DNA from: Marinicella algicola | GTDB lineage: Bacteria; Pseudomonadota; Gammaproteobacteria; Xanthomonadales; Marinicellaceae | Reading direction: 5' to 3' | Assembly (NCBI RefSeq): GCF_028401385.1 | Contig: NZ_JAQOMR010000001.1 | Span: forward strand, 994,501-1,058,500 | Length of the DNA stretch: 64,000 nt | Part shown: piece by piece, positions 10,757-19,228 of the stretch | How positions within the stretch are numbered: the first letter of the stretch is position 1 | Layout of the letters: the number at the start of each line of letters is the position of its first letter | Notes under the pieces: generated by a model | Database searches by the model: none | Told to the model about the DNA's origin: nothing | The model's input: the letters and a program-made list of their open reading frames with translations, nothing else | Position numbers and translations under genes: made by a program

Positions 10757-10878
10757 TTGTTTAAATACCGCGGTGTGCGGCCCTTCTTGGTGAACTGCCG
10801 AAGCAGTTTAAGCGTGTGGATTATGTTACCGTCATTGATCCCGCTTTTCAGCAGGACAGGGGCGCGGAAACTGCGCGG

Positions 10879-10907
10879 CTTATAAGGAAAGCGCGGTAAA
10901 TTGTCAA
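10879..10907 (-). promoter_or_regulatory. Sigma-70 type promoter for rpmH operon
   Basis: On the minus strand TTGACA (10907-10902) is followed after 17 bases by TATAAG (10884-10879), a near-consensus housekeeping promoter about 120 bases before the rpmH start. Confidence 0.8.
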
Positions 10908-11008
10908 TCATGCCGGGCGAGGGAGTTTTCAAGTGCCTCAAACAACGCGGTTTTGTCTAGTCTGCGATTGGTCTATGGTCGAGCAACTTCTTCTGTCGGA
11001 GACACGCG

Positions 11009-12505
11009 ATGCGATGGGGAAAACCCCGCAATGAGCACGAGGCGCTGGGCGAGGGTGTCGCCGTGACCGGTTTCCTTTCGGGCCTGTCCGGACGCATCCT
11101 GGCGCTGACCGTCGCGATCATCATGTTCGCCGAAGTGGTGTTCTTCGTGCCGTCGCTGGCCAGCATGCGGCTGAGATGGCTTGATGACCGGCTGAGTACC
11201 GCCGCTGCGGCTGCGACGGTCATTGACGGCCTCCAGCCGCAGGTTCTGCCGCGCGCACTGCAGGACGACACACTGATGGCGACCGGCACCAAGGCGATTG
11301 TGCTGAGAAAGGACGGCATATCCCAGCTCCTTGCCATCGCCGATATGCCGCCGGAAATCAGCAAATCCTATGACCTGACCGATGTCGGTCCGGTGGAAGC
11401 CGTTATTGACGCATTCGACGAACTGTTGTTCGGCGGCGACCGGGCTATTCGGGTGTTCGGCCATATCGGTGACAGTGACGCGATCATCGATCTGGTGATT
11501 TCCGATGACGAGCTTCGCCATGCGCTATTGATACATGCGCGCAATATCTTTCTTCTCAGTATCCTGCTTTCGACCTTTACGGCGATGTTGATCTTCTTCC
11601 GGCTGAATTCATTGCTTGTGCGTCCGCTGCGGCGTCAGATCTCTAATATGCAGACTTTTTCCGAGCACCCGGATCTACCGGAGAGCGTGTTTCAGCCAGC
11701 CGACTCGAAAGACGAACTCGGCATTGCGAGCCGCCATCTTGCCTCCATGCAAAGAGAACTTCAGAAGACGCTACGCCAGCAGAAGCGCCTTGCCGAACTG
11801 GGCCTTGCCGTCTCGAAGATCAATCACGACATGCGCAATATTCTGGCGTCGGCGCAACTGATGTCGGATCGGATTGCGGGCACAGACGACCCGGTGGTCC
11901 GTCGCGTGGCCCCGAAGCTTCTGCGCGCCATCGACCGGGCTGCTGCCTATTCGCGTTCGGTTCTGAGCTACGGACAGGTTTCTGAAGCTGAGCCCAAGCG
12001 TGAACAGGTTAATCTGTTCGAGCTGATCAATGACGTGCACGACTATCTGGAGCTTTCAGAAGATGTGCCGATCGACTGGATCAATCGTGTCCCGGACAAT
12101 TTGATTGTCGATGCCGACCCCGAGCAGTTTTTCCGTATCGTCTTCAATCTGTGCCGCAATAGCGTCCAGGCGCTGACCCAGCAGGCTGGCGAGCGGCGCG
12201 ATTCACTCAACTGTCTTGTCGTCTCTGCGCAGCGTCACGGCAGCGTGGTTTCGCTCTCGATCGACGATACCGGGCCGGGCATGCCGCAGAAGGCACGTGA
12301 GAACCTGTTTGCAGCTTTCCGCGGTGGCGTGCGCAGTGGCGGAACAGGGCTTGGCCTTGCTATTGCCCGCGAACTGGTGCTCGCGCATGGCGGCACGATC
12401 GCGCTGGTGGAAAAGGCAGGGCAGGGCACGCTGTTTCGCATCGAGGTGCCCGACCGTCCCGTTGCGCTTGATGTCTGGCGCGGTGAAAACGAGACTGGAC
12501 TGTGA
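11009..12505 (+). CDS. Sensor histidine kinase
   Basis: An intact 498-residue kinase. One membrane helix lies near residues 24-48 and a second near 178-200, bracketing a periplasmic sensor of about 130 residues. A HAMP-like linker and a coiled segment (LQKTLRQQKRLAELGLAVS) lead to the phospho-acceptor helix KINHDMRNILASAQL. The ATPase domain has the N box NLCRNSVQAL, G1 DDTGPGMP and G2 GGTGLGLAIA. No response regulator gene is adjacent, so it is an orphan here. The region between it and rpmH holds both divergent promoters. The signal is unknown. Confidence 0.9.
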   Translation: MRWGKPRNEHEALGEGVAVTGFLSGLSGRILALTVAIIMFAEVVFFVPSLASMRLRWLDDRLSTAAAAATVIDGLQPQVLPRALQDDTLMATGTKAIVLRKDGISQLLAIADMPPEISKSYDLTDVGPVEAVIDAFDELLFGGDRAIRVFGHIGDSDAIIDLVISDDELRHALLIHARNIFLLSILLSTFTAMLIFFRLNSLLVRPLRRQISNMQTFSEHPDLPESVFQPADSKDELGIASRHLASMQRELQKTLRQQKRLAELGLAVSKINHDMRNILASAQLMSDRIAGTDDPVVRRVAPKLLRAIDRAAAYSRSVLSYGQVSEAEPKREQVNLFELINDVHDYLELSEDVPIDWINRVPDNLIVDADPEQFFRIVFNLCRNSVQALTQQAGERRDSLNCLVVSAQRHGSVVSLSIDDTGPGMPQKARENLFAAFRGGVRSGGTGLGLAIARELVLAHGGTIALVEKAGQGTLFRIEVPDRPVALDVWRGENETGL

Positions 12506-12694
12506 CGGCGTGAGCCTGCGCGGAAAGCGCCAACAGGGCGCTTTGCCGGAGGGCCTTTGTTTATCCTGTTGAAAATAAACCTCTATTTCTTTCTTTCGTA
12601 CCTGCCCCGGGGCCATGTTCCTCCATGTTTTCTGGCCGCATCGGTTCATTCGAAGGTGTGTTTCAGAAAAATGACAGGTTTTTTTGAAATCCAC

Positions 12695-12723
12695 TTGCAT
12701 TCCAAAACGCAAGGTTCTAGAAG
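12695..12723 (+). promoter_or_regulatory. Possible promoter for tRNA-Arg
   Basis: TTGCAT at 12695 and TAGAAG at 12718 are separated by 17 bases and lie about 47 bases before the tRNA. The boxes are imperfect, so this is a tentative call. Confidence 0.45.
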
Positions 12724-12769
12724 CCCTCTCGCACGCCGCAGACAACATGCGGTGCTTCGCAAAAGGCAA

Positions 12770-12846
12770 GCGCTCGTAGCTCAGCTGGATAGAGCACCAG
12801 ACTACGAATCTGGGGGTCGGGAGTTCGAATCTTCCCGAGCGCGCCA
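12770..12846 (+). tRNA. tRNA-Arg (anticodon ACG)
   Basis: The acceptor arms GCGCTCG (12770-12776) and CGAGCGC pair, the anticodon loop reads CTACGAA, giving anticodon ACG, and the T loop is GTTCGAATC. The 3' CCA is encoded (12844-12846). The region immediately downstream is full of insertion sequences. Confidence 0.96.
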
Positions 12847-13399
12847 TTTTTATTCATTAAAATCAGTTACTTGATGCTTCTATCTTGTCGAAAACTTTTC
12901 GACCTGTTTTCCAGGTAAGCCGGGGTAAGCAGCAGGATCGGTTTCGATACCGTTCCACGACCGCTTGCGTCGCCAAACCCTAAAAACCCTTTTGATTCTA
13001 TAAAATTGGTGCTGTCATCGCCGTCATGACTGTCATTATCTTGTCTATTCAATAGGTTGACCGTGACAGCCTCGTTCAAATGGCCGTCATGCGCCTGTCA
13101 GGCATTCGGCTGCGGCCTGCGGCGACGCTTTTGCTGCGGTAACTCTCACATGGATGAGATGAAAGGTGCCGGGCCAGCGTGACGCTGATCCGCTCATCAA
13201 TCGTGCAGGTATAACGTGTGGAGAGAGATGGAGTTTAGCCGAAACGGCCCGAAGCGTTGAGACTTTAGGCTTTGCATCCGGTCTCAGACTAGGCCGATCG
13301 CGCGGTGCCAAATACCCGCAGGGCAGAGTGACACAGGAAGGACCCATGCCCCTTATGACAGCCGCTGTCTGGTGTGGACGATCAAAACAAAGGGGCGCG
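12847..13399. other. Gene-poor stretch between tRNA-Arg and IS3 element
   Basis: About 550 bases with no open frame that I recognise. The small open frames here (for example 12867-13079 on the minus strand) have no recognisable domain or convincing start. I looked for an integrase or for a repeat of the tRNA 3' end and saw neither. Confidence 0.5.
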
Positions 13400-13437
13400 G
13401 GGTAATCCTCCCCTTTTACCGGGGCTTTTGGTAGAAT

Positions 13438-14265
13438 TCACGCAGCCATTTTCAGTTTCTGTGCGGGTGTCATTCCGCCGATGCCCATATTGGGTCGCTC
13501 GTTGTTATAGCTCCATAACCATTGTGTGGCGAACGCCTGCGCCTCTTCGATACTCTCGATGATGTATTGGTCAAGCCATTCGTGTCGTACTGTCCGGTTG
13601 TAGCGTTCGACATAAGCGTTCTGCTGCGGCTTTCCAGGCTGGATGTAATTCAGCGCAATGCCCTGATTTTCAGCCCAGTCCATAAGCCTTCCACTGACAT
13701 ATTCCGGGCCATTGTCAACACGTATTGCCAGCGGTTTGCCGCGCCACTCAATGATCTGGTTCAGGCTACGGATGACACGCTCCGCAGGTAGAGAGAAATC
13801 GACCTCAATGCCAAGCCCCTCACGGTTAAAGTCATCCAGAACATTCAAAAGCCGAAACTGCCGGCCATCGGCCAGCCGATCCGCCATAAAGTCCATGGAC
13901 CAGACCGCGTTCGGCGTTGTCGGGACATTGAGTGTATCCGGTTTTTCCCGTTTCAGCCGCCGGCGTGGCTTGATCCTGAGGTTCAGCTCAAGCGCGCGGT
14001 AGATGCGATAAACACGCTTATGATTCCAGCGCCGTCCCTGTACGTTCCGCAGATAGAGAAAACAAAGGCCAAAGCCCCAGTTCTTCTTTGCCTGCGTCAA
14101 GCCGGTCAGAAGATCGGCGATCTGTTCATTCTCATCATTGCGTTTGCCTTTGTATCGGTAGCAAGTTTCGCTGACACCGAACGTTCGGCAGGCAAGTGCT
14201 ATGCTCACCCCACGTATCGCCACGGCTTGCGCGGCCACCTCCCGGCGTAGAGATGGCCGCGTCAT
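13438..14265 (-). CDS. IS3-family transposase OrfB (DDE integrase part)
   Basis: A 275-residue frame with an N-terminal HTH_21-like stretch and an rve catalytic core. The acidic triad is visible as D in [13 protein letters not shown] in [11 protein letters not shown] and E in [16 protein letters not shown]. The C-terminus [18 protein letters not shown] is typical. It overlaps the end of OrfA by about 130 bases in another frame, so the full OrfAB enzyme is expected from programmed -1 frameshifting, as in other IS3 elements. That is a natural feature, unlike the frame breaks in core genes of this window. Confidence 0.92.
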   Translation of the reverse strand: MTRPSLRREVAAQAVAIRGVSIALACRTFGVSETCYRYKGKRNDENEQIADLLTGLTQAKKNWGFGLCFLYLRNVQGRRWNHKRVYRIYRALELNLRIKPRRRLKREKPDTLNVPTTPNAVWSMDFMADRLADGRQFRLLNVLDDFNREGLGIEVDFSLPAERVIRSLNQIIEWRGKPLAIRVDNGPEYVSGRLMDWAENQGIALNYIQPGKPQQNAYVERYNRTVRHEWLDQYIIESIEEAQAFATQWLWSYNNERPNMGIGGMTPAQKLKMAA

Positions 14266-14524
14266 TTTTTCCCAAAGCCTCTTTCAGCAGTTCGGTTTGC
14301 ATGCTCATCTCCGCATACATCTTTTTCAGACGGCGGTTCTCGTCTTCCAGCGCTTTCATCTGGCTGATCATCGACGCATCCATGCCGCCATATTTGGCCC
14401 GCCATTTATAAAAACTCGCTGAACTCATCCCGTGCTCCCGGCAAAGTTCAGGCACAGGAACGCCACCTTCTGCCTGACGCAGAATGCCAATAATCTGTGC
14501 TTCGCTAAATCTCGTCTTTTTCAT
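14135..14524 (-). CDS. IS3-family transposase OrfA
   Basis: About 129 residues starting [19 protein letters not shown] with the HTH_Tnp_1 fold, then a leucine-zipper-like helix ([20 protein letters not shown]) used for OrfA/OrfAB multimerisation. The start at 14524 is chosen for the GAGGAG ribosome site; an in-frame upstream ATG at 14575 lacks one and would put the start near the inverted repeat. OrfA binds the terminal repeats and regulates transposition. Confidence 0.9.
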   Translation of the reverse strand: MKKTRFSEAQIIGILRQAEGGVPVPELCREHGMSSASFYKWRAKYGGMDASMISQMKALEDENRRLKKMYAEMSMQTELLKEALGKNDAAISTPGGGRASRGDTWGEHSTCLPNVRCQRNLLPIQRQTQ

Positions 14525-14643
14525 CAAAATCTCCTCAGTCATAAAACCCGAGAAAATTCTACTTTTGAAGCCCATTATTTTTCGGGGGATTACCCGGGGA
14601 CGGCCAGCTGTGGGCGGCTATGGGAGAAGCAGGAAGGGTCGGA

Positions 14644-15546
14644 TTAGTCTCTGTTGTCTTCGTTCGGCTGCGCAGACGAGAGCGGCCGGATGATGATCAT
14701 ACGACCTTCAGCCGTCCGGCTGTCTGTCACGGCATAACCTTCGCTTCTGAGCAGCGGCGCTGCCCGGCGGACGAGCGTGCCGAGCGTTGCTGCTGTTGAC
14801 GGCCAGCCCCTCATGTTCTTGATCGCCGGCGTTGCATGCTCGTTTAGGACTTCGAGAAGATGTGTGGCTGTCCCGCTGAAGCCGGTCACACGATGCCGCT
14901 TGATGATGCGGGTCAGCTCGCTGCGGAAAGGATCATTCTCAAGTGCGACCTTGGCTGCATCCGTTCTGCTCAGACGATAGGCTTCGAGGAACTGGCTTGG
15001 TTCCCAGCCAAAAGCCGGAGAGCAGGTTTCGATCCATTCGGCGAAGTCTGCCATGCGCGGTGGGTTTGCAAGCCGCATCGATGCTCGACGACCCAATCCC
15101 TCCGACACAGCATCCAACAGTGCGCCCAAAAGGTAGGGTTTCATCCGCTCCAGCTTTTCCTTCAGATGTCGCCCTGTCTGTCGCTCGTCTTCCGGGATGC
15201 GTGGCAGATGGATGGCGATGGCACGGTCGGAGAGGTCGGCTCGTCCGGTCAGGCCCGGAATGCCGTTCAGGATGACCGGGCGCTGTGCTTCAAGCACGAT
15301 CTGCTCGTTGTCGGTATGCAGCGCACGGGTCGCAAAGCCACCGCCGGTCGAAAGCCTGCAGAGCGAATCCGAGAACCAGTTGGCGACGCTCGACATTTTG
15401 TCGAACGCCAGCACATGGCCGTTCTTGGCGGCAATCACCAGCTCTCGCTCGTCTTTAGAGGCAGTGCGCTTCTTGCCGATCTCGGCATCGATCAGGTTCG
15501 CAAGCAGATCAGTTACCGAGCTCTTGCCGCAGCCTTGGCTTGTCAC
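14644..15546 (-). pseudogene. Primase/helicase-like ATP-binding protein, 5'-truncated
   Basis: A 300-residue frame that begins at a Walker A-like loop (SQGCGKSS) and continues with KNGHVLAFDKMSSVANWFSD (Walker B region) and sensor-like RPVILNGIPGLTGRADLSDR. This layout resembles the ATPase half of phage- or plasmid-type primase/helicase proteins found in integrative elements. The upstream part that should precede the P-loop is missing: the IS30 fragment begins exactly there (15540). The 3' end reaches a normal stop at 14644, just beyond the IS3 element. It is probably the remnant of an integrated element beside tRNA-Arg. Confidence 0.65.
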
Positions 15547-16676
15547 ACGAGCAGAAGGCTGAACTTTGGCGGCGGTGGAGGGCCGGGGAAACGCTTAGTG
15601 AAATTGGTCGGGCACTGGGAAAACATGCGGCTTCGGTGTTTGGTGTAGTTGCGGCAAAGGGTGGTTTTGCGCCTTTGCCCCGACTACGCAAACTGGGGTC
15701 ACTCAGTTTGGAGGAAAGAGAGGAAATCTCGCGTGGCCTTGCTGAGGGCCACTCCTTGCGGCAGCTTGGCCGAGATCTGGGGCGATCCGTTTCGACGATC
15801 AGCCGTGAAGTTGCTTGCAATGGCGGGCGCCGGGCCTATCGCGCCACCCGTGCCGAGGAACGTGCACTGGATCGCGCCCGCCGCCCCAAGCCTTGCCAAC
15901 TGGCATTCAACCCAGCTCTGTGCAAACTGGTTGCCGGGAAGCTATCAGTCCAATGGTCACCACAACAGATCGCTGGATGGCTGAAAGCCCAGTATGCCGG
16001 AGACGCTTCAATGAAGGTATCGCACGAGACGATCTATAAAAGCCTGTTCATTCAAGCGCGTGGCGTTCTCAAGAAAGAGCTGCTGGCCCATCTGCGCAGT
16101 CGCAGGATAATGCGTCGGAGCAGAACCGCGACAACGGCAGGGCAGAAGCGGGGGCAAATCATTGACGCGGTGTCGATCCGGGACAGACCGGTGGAGATTG
16201 AAGATCGCGCCATCCCTGGCCACTGGGAAGGCGATCTCCTGAGCGGTTAAAAGAACAGCCACATCGCTACCCTCGTTGAACGCAGTTCGCGCTTTGTCAT
16301 GCTGGTCAAGGTGAACAGCAAGGACAGCGACAGCGTCGTGGGTGCCCTGATCAGGCAAGTGAAAAACCTGCCGCAAGAGCTGATGACCTCGCTGACTTAA
16401 TATCGTGGAACGGAGGTGGCCGACCACCGCAAGTTCACTGTCACGACCAATATCAGCGTCTATTTCTGCGACCCGCAAAGCCCGTGGCAACAAGGCAGCA
16501 ACGAAAACACCAACGGTCTGCTGAGACAATACTTTCCGAAAGGAACGGACCTGTCCGTTTACACCCAGCACGACCTTGATCAAGTCGCGTTACGCCTCAA
16601 CACCAGACCACGAAAAACACTTGGTTTCCAGACGCCAACTGATACGTTCCAGAGAGCCGTTGCGTTGACCGGTTGA
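15540..16676 (+). pseudogene. IS30-family transposase, inactivated and left-truncated
   Basis: The frame matches IS30 transposases from SHEQKAELWRRWRAGET through an N-terminal HTH (LSEIGRALGKHAAS), a second HTH (LRQLGRDLGRSVSTISREV) and an rve core (IPGHWEGDLL, then FCDPQSPWQQGSNENTNG). Two in-frame stops interrupt it: TAA at 16248-16250, where GSKNSH would be expected, and TAA at 16398-16400, where LTWDRG would be expected. The usual ATG is replaced by TTG exactly at the junction with the primase-like gene, so the left inverted repeat is lost. The stops and truncation make it non-functional; these are substitutions, not indels, so probably real. Confidence 0.85.
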
Positions 16677-16993
16677 ACCCACCGTGGCCTTTTTAGGATT
16701 TCCCTCTCCTCCTTGAGAAGCCGAACCTCACGTCGAAGCCGTTCGTTCTCTTTGGCGAGGTCTAAATCCTCTTGCGAAACCACGTCAGTGTCTCGATGTG
16801 CCGTGATCCATTTGTTCAGCGTTGACATCCCAACGCCGAGATCATCGGCCACTTGCTTGCGCGTCAGCCCGCTTGTCAGCGCGATACGCACCGCATCTTG
16901 GCGAAATTCGTTCGTCCGTTTCTGTCCCATAATTCATATCCTTTGCTGCAGTAAATGCTATCAAAGGAGCGGTATCAAACCGCGACAGGTCCA
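16677..16993 (-). pseudogene. IS3-family OrfA fragment (different IS from the complete one)
   Basis: ATG at 16930 opens MGQKRTNEFRQDAVRIAL followed by a helix-turn-helix (LTRKQVADDLGVGMSTLNKW) and a zipper-like helix (AKENERLRREVRLLKEEREI). The frame is cut after EILK by the right end of the IS30 fragment, so all of OrfB is missing. The outer edge of the element appears to be the TGGACCTGTCGCGG sequence ending at 16993. It is a different IS3 subgroup from the complete element at 13.4 kb. Confidence 0.75.
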
Positions 16994-17254
16994 CCTGCGC
17001 GTGCATCCACACGGTGTACGGCCAAAGTTCCTCGAACCGCGATCACGAGCGCTGGGCCCGCGCCGTTCACAAACATGCACACATCCTCAATGCCCTTGTC
17101 CATCGCGAGGGCCTCTCCTGCGAGAACTTCTGCGCGCGCACTACATTTTCGGCTGGGAAGCGGCGCCCCGCGCCCTCAAAATGAACGCCGCCGGCGACGA
17201 GATGTGAGCCATCGGGAGGTTGCCCGCTCGGTGCGGCACCAGCTGGCAGCGAAA
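16994..17254. other. Unassigned remnant between IS3 fragment and LysR remnant
   Basis: About 260 bases, G+C rich, with open stretches in several frames on both strands but no recognisable domain. It lies between broken elements and is probably a piece of a lost gene. Confidence 0.4.
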
Positions 17255-17575
17255 TCAGGCAAACGCCTGCGTGTTTGCCATAAGCGCACGGATGCTCTCG
17301 ATCAGATCGTCGAGCACCGCTATGCCGCGTGCGCCCGAGGGACGGATTGCAAAGTATGAAATCTCGACGTCCGGCTCGAACGGCCTGGAAATCGTCCCGG
17401 TGCCCGCCGCATTGAGACTGATCCTGTCGACAATACCGACCCCATGCCGGCTGCGGCAAACTGGCAGCAATTGAGCATGGATGTTTCCACTACACTGACA
17501 GGCTGCTGTTCGGCGTTGGCGAAAGCCCGGTCGAGCGCCCTGCGCATCGGCGAGTTCCGTCCCGGCAAAGCACGC
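17255..17575 (-). pseudogene. LysR-type regulator, C-terminal remnant
   Basis: Reading the minus strand through two frame changes gives RRALDRAFANAEQQPVSVV, ETSMLNCCQFAAAGMG and then VGIVDRISLNAAG and ISRPFEPDVEIS, which match the C-terminal effector-binding domain of LysR regulators, ending at 17255. The DNA-binding N-terminus is absent. It joins directly to a Tn3 transposase piece at about 17580, so it is a cut gene, not only a frameshifted one. Confidence 0.7.
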
Positions 17576-17589
17576 GCTGCTCGACGAGA

Positions 17590-17755
17590 TCGGCAGGCGC
17601 AGGAATTCTTCCCAATGTTCCATGATGAGAGCGGTGTTGATTGGAGCGCCTATATGATTTGCCAGCGACGGATAGGCTTCGGGTTTCTCGAACGTGTGGA
17701 GTTTCCGGTCTTTGATATTGCGCTGCCTGGGCGCAAAGCGTTTGCCGGTCAGCCC
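17590..17755 (-). pseudogene. Tn3-family transposase fragment A
   Basis: The minus strand encodes KRFAPRQRNIKDRKLHTFEK and then PEAYPSLANHIGAPINTAL and EHWEEFLRL, a recognisable internal stretch of Tn3-type TnpA that follows the DHVFAL motif in intact enzymes. It is about 55 residues long and is joined to LysR sequence on one side. Fragment B, the preceding segment of the same protein, lies next to it on the opposite strand. Confidence 0.72.
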
Positions 17756-17756
17756 G

Positions 17757-17866
17757 ACAGAAAGCGAGGCCATCTATGTTCTCGCCGGCCTGTTCGATCA
17801 CAACGCAGTCCTCGATATCGAGCAACTGTTCACTGATACAGGTGGCGCCAGCGATCATGTGTTTGC
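17757..17866 (+). pseudogene. Tn3-family transposase fragment B, opposite strand
   Basis: The plus strand encodes ESEAIYVLAGLFDHNAVLDI and then QLFTDTGGASDHVFAL, the TnpA segment that normally sits immediately before the stretch in fragment A. Here the two are head-to-head, so an inversion has split the gene. The fragment overlaps the last codons of the L,D-transpeptidase gene, which suggests that gene's natural C-terminal tail was replaced at this junction. Confidence 0.7.
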
Positions 17867-18581
17867 ACTCGTCACCCGATCATCATTGCTCTGGCTGCTT
17901 TCTGTGCCGGCAACCGGCTTCTCCTGTCCCGTGACGGGCAGAACGACGACCTTTGCGCCGTCCGGGACGCGGCGATAGAGGTCCATGACGTCCTGGTTCA
18001 TCATACGGATACAGCCCGACGACATTGCCTGGCCGATCGACCACGGCTCGTTGGTGCCGTGGATACGGTAAAGCGTGTCCTTGCCGTCCTCGAACAGGTA
18101 GAGCGCGCGTGCGCCGAGCGGATCTCGTCGGTCCGCCTTCCATGCCGCCCGCCCATTTTTGATAGGTGTCGGGATCGCGCTTGATCATGTTCTGCGTCGG
18201 CGTCCATGTTGGCCATTCGCGCTTGTAGGCGACATTCGCCGTGCCGGACCATGCCATGCCCGCACGTCCCACACCCACGCCGTAACGCATGGCCTTGCCG
18301 TCCGCCATGACGAGATAGAGGAACCGGTTCTCGGGATCGACCACCAGCGTGCCCGGCTGCTCGCCGGTCGGATCGTCGACAAGCTGACGCCGGAATTCGG
18401 GATCGAACTGCCTGAGGTTGACGGCCGGCACATTGAACGGCTCATTGGTGACAGCGGCGTAGCGCCCGTCCTCAAGCACCGGCTTCGGCGCGGGCGGCTG
18501 CGGAGGGCTGCCGGTCGACGCACAGGCCGAGAGCGCGGTGACGACAACAACCGGAAGGAACTTGACGATAAGATTTCTCAT
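17855..18581 (-). CDS. L,D-transpeptidase lipoprotein (YkuD domain; apparent frameshift)
   Basis: A cell-wall cross-linking enzyme exported to the periplasm: the N-terminus is a lipoprotein signal with lipobox LSAC near residue 19. The YkuD domain starts at TLVVDPENRFLYLVM and carries the catalytic motif HGTNEPWSIG...SSGCIRM with the nucleophilic cysteine. The catalytic half is in a different frame from the first half; the break near 18125 is one extra base in the GGPTNPLGARALY segment. The last residues (after SSQS) run into Tn3 sequence, so the tail may be altered. The start overlaps the DsbA/G-like stop (ATGA), so the two are co-transcribed behind dsbD. Confidence 0.88.
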
Positions 18582-19207
18582 TCGACGCGTTCTCCCGCAG
18601 CGTGACGGCGCCGGGCCTCCGCCACCGTTTCCTTGAAGCCGTCATAGTCGAGCGTGGTCGTCATCATCGGGCCGATCAGATAGGTCGGCGTGGAGACAAG
18701 GCCGAGCGCATCACCCTGCTCCATCGTGCGGCCCAGAAGCGCGGCGATTTCGGCGTGATGACCGGTAACATCATTCTGCAGCTGCTGCATGTCCACATCT
18801 GTGGCGTGCACGGCATCGAGCATCCGTTCCTCGGTCACCTTGTGGCCAGGAACGGCCATCAAGGCATGATGGACCTCTTCATACTTGTCCTGATAGCTGG
18901 CCGCGAGCGCCAGTTGCGCGCCATAGACCGAAGCCTCCGAAAGCACCGGCCAGTCCTTGTAGACGAGCCGGATATTGCCGTCCTCTTTAACGATACGGTC
19001 GAGGTCCGGGGCCGATTTCTTGCAGAAGGGGCAGTTGTAATCGAGGAAGGCGACGATGGTCACGTCACCCTCGGGATTGCCCGCCTCGGGTGCGTCGGGA
19101 TCGTGCAGAATGGCGTTAACGTCTATATCCTGGGCCATTGCGGGCATGCAGCCGGCAAAGGCGAAAGCCGCCAGCGTGACAGCGGCCAGGAAGGTCCTGC
19201 GCTTCAT
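18578..19207 (-). CDS. Periplasmic thiol-disulfide protein, DsbA/DsbG-like (thioredoxin fold)
   Basis: An intact 209-residue exported protein. The first 25 residues form a signal peptide ending MAQD. The thioredoxin fold carries the active site DYNCPFCKKSAPDL near residue 56 and the conserved cis-proline loop STPTYLIG near residue 170, the layout of the DsbA/Com1-type oxidoreductases. The gene lies 21 bases after dsbD and overlaps the L,D-transpeptidase start, so all three form one operon. Its likely role is to shuttle electrons between DsbD and periplasmic cysteine proteins such as the adjacent transpeptidase; this partnership is inferred. Confidence 0.88.
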   Translation of the reverse strand: MKRRTFLAAVTLAAFAFAGCMPAMAQDIDVNAILHDPDAPEAGNPEGDVTIVAFLDYNCPFCKKSAPDLDRIVKEDGNIRLVYKDWPVLSEASVYGAQLALAASYQDKYEEVHHALMAVPGHKVTEERMLDAVHATDVDMQQLQNDVTGHHAEIAALLGRTMEQGDALGLVSTPTYLIGPMMTTTLDYDGFKETVAEARRRHAAGERVE

Positions 19208-19228
19208 ATCGGTCTCCTTGATTGGTCC

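Larger units (their letters stand above)
13400..14595 (-). mobile_element. IS3-family insertion sequence, complete
   Basis: A 1.2-kb element carrying overlapping orfA and orfB on the minus strand. The ends are imperfect inverted repeats: GGGTAATCCTCCCC at the left, and GGGTAATCCCCCG when the right end is read inward. The similarity extends to a shared GGGCTT...GTAGAATT about 30 bases in. I could not identify a clean target duplication. Both transposase frames are open, so the element may be active. Confidence 0.88.

Noticed and set aside
12770..17880. Integrated prophage or integrative element with attachment repeats at tRNA-Arg
   Set aside because: No integrase, no repeat of the tRNA 3' end and no phage structural genes are visible; only a broken primase-like gene remains.
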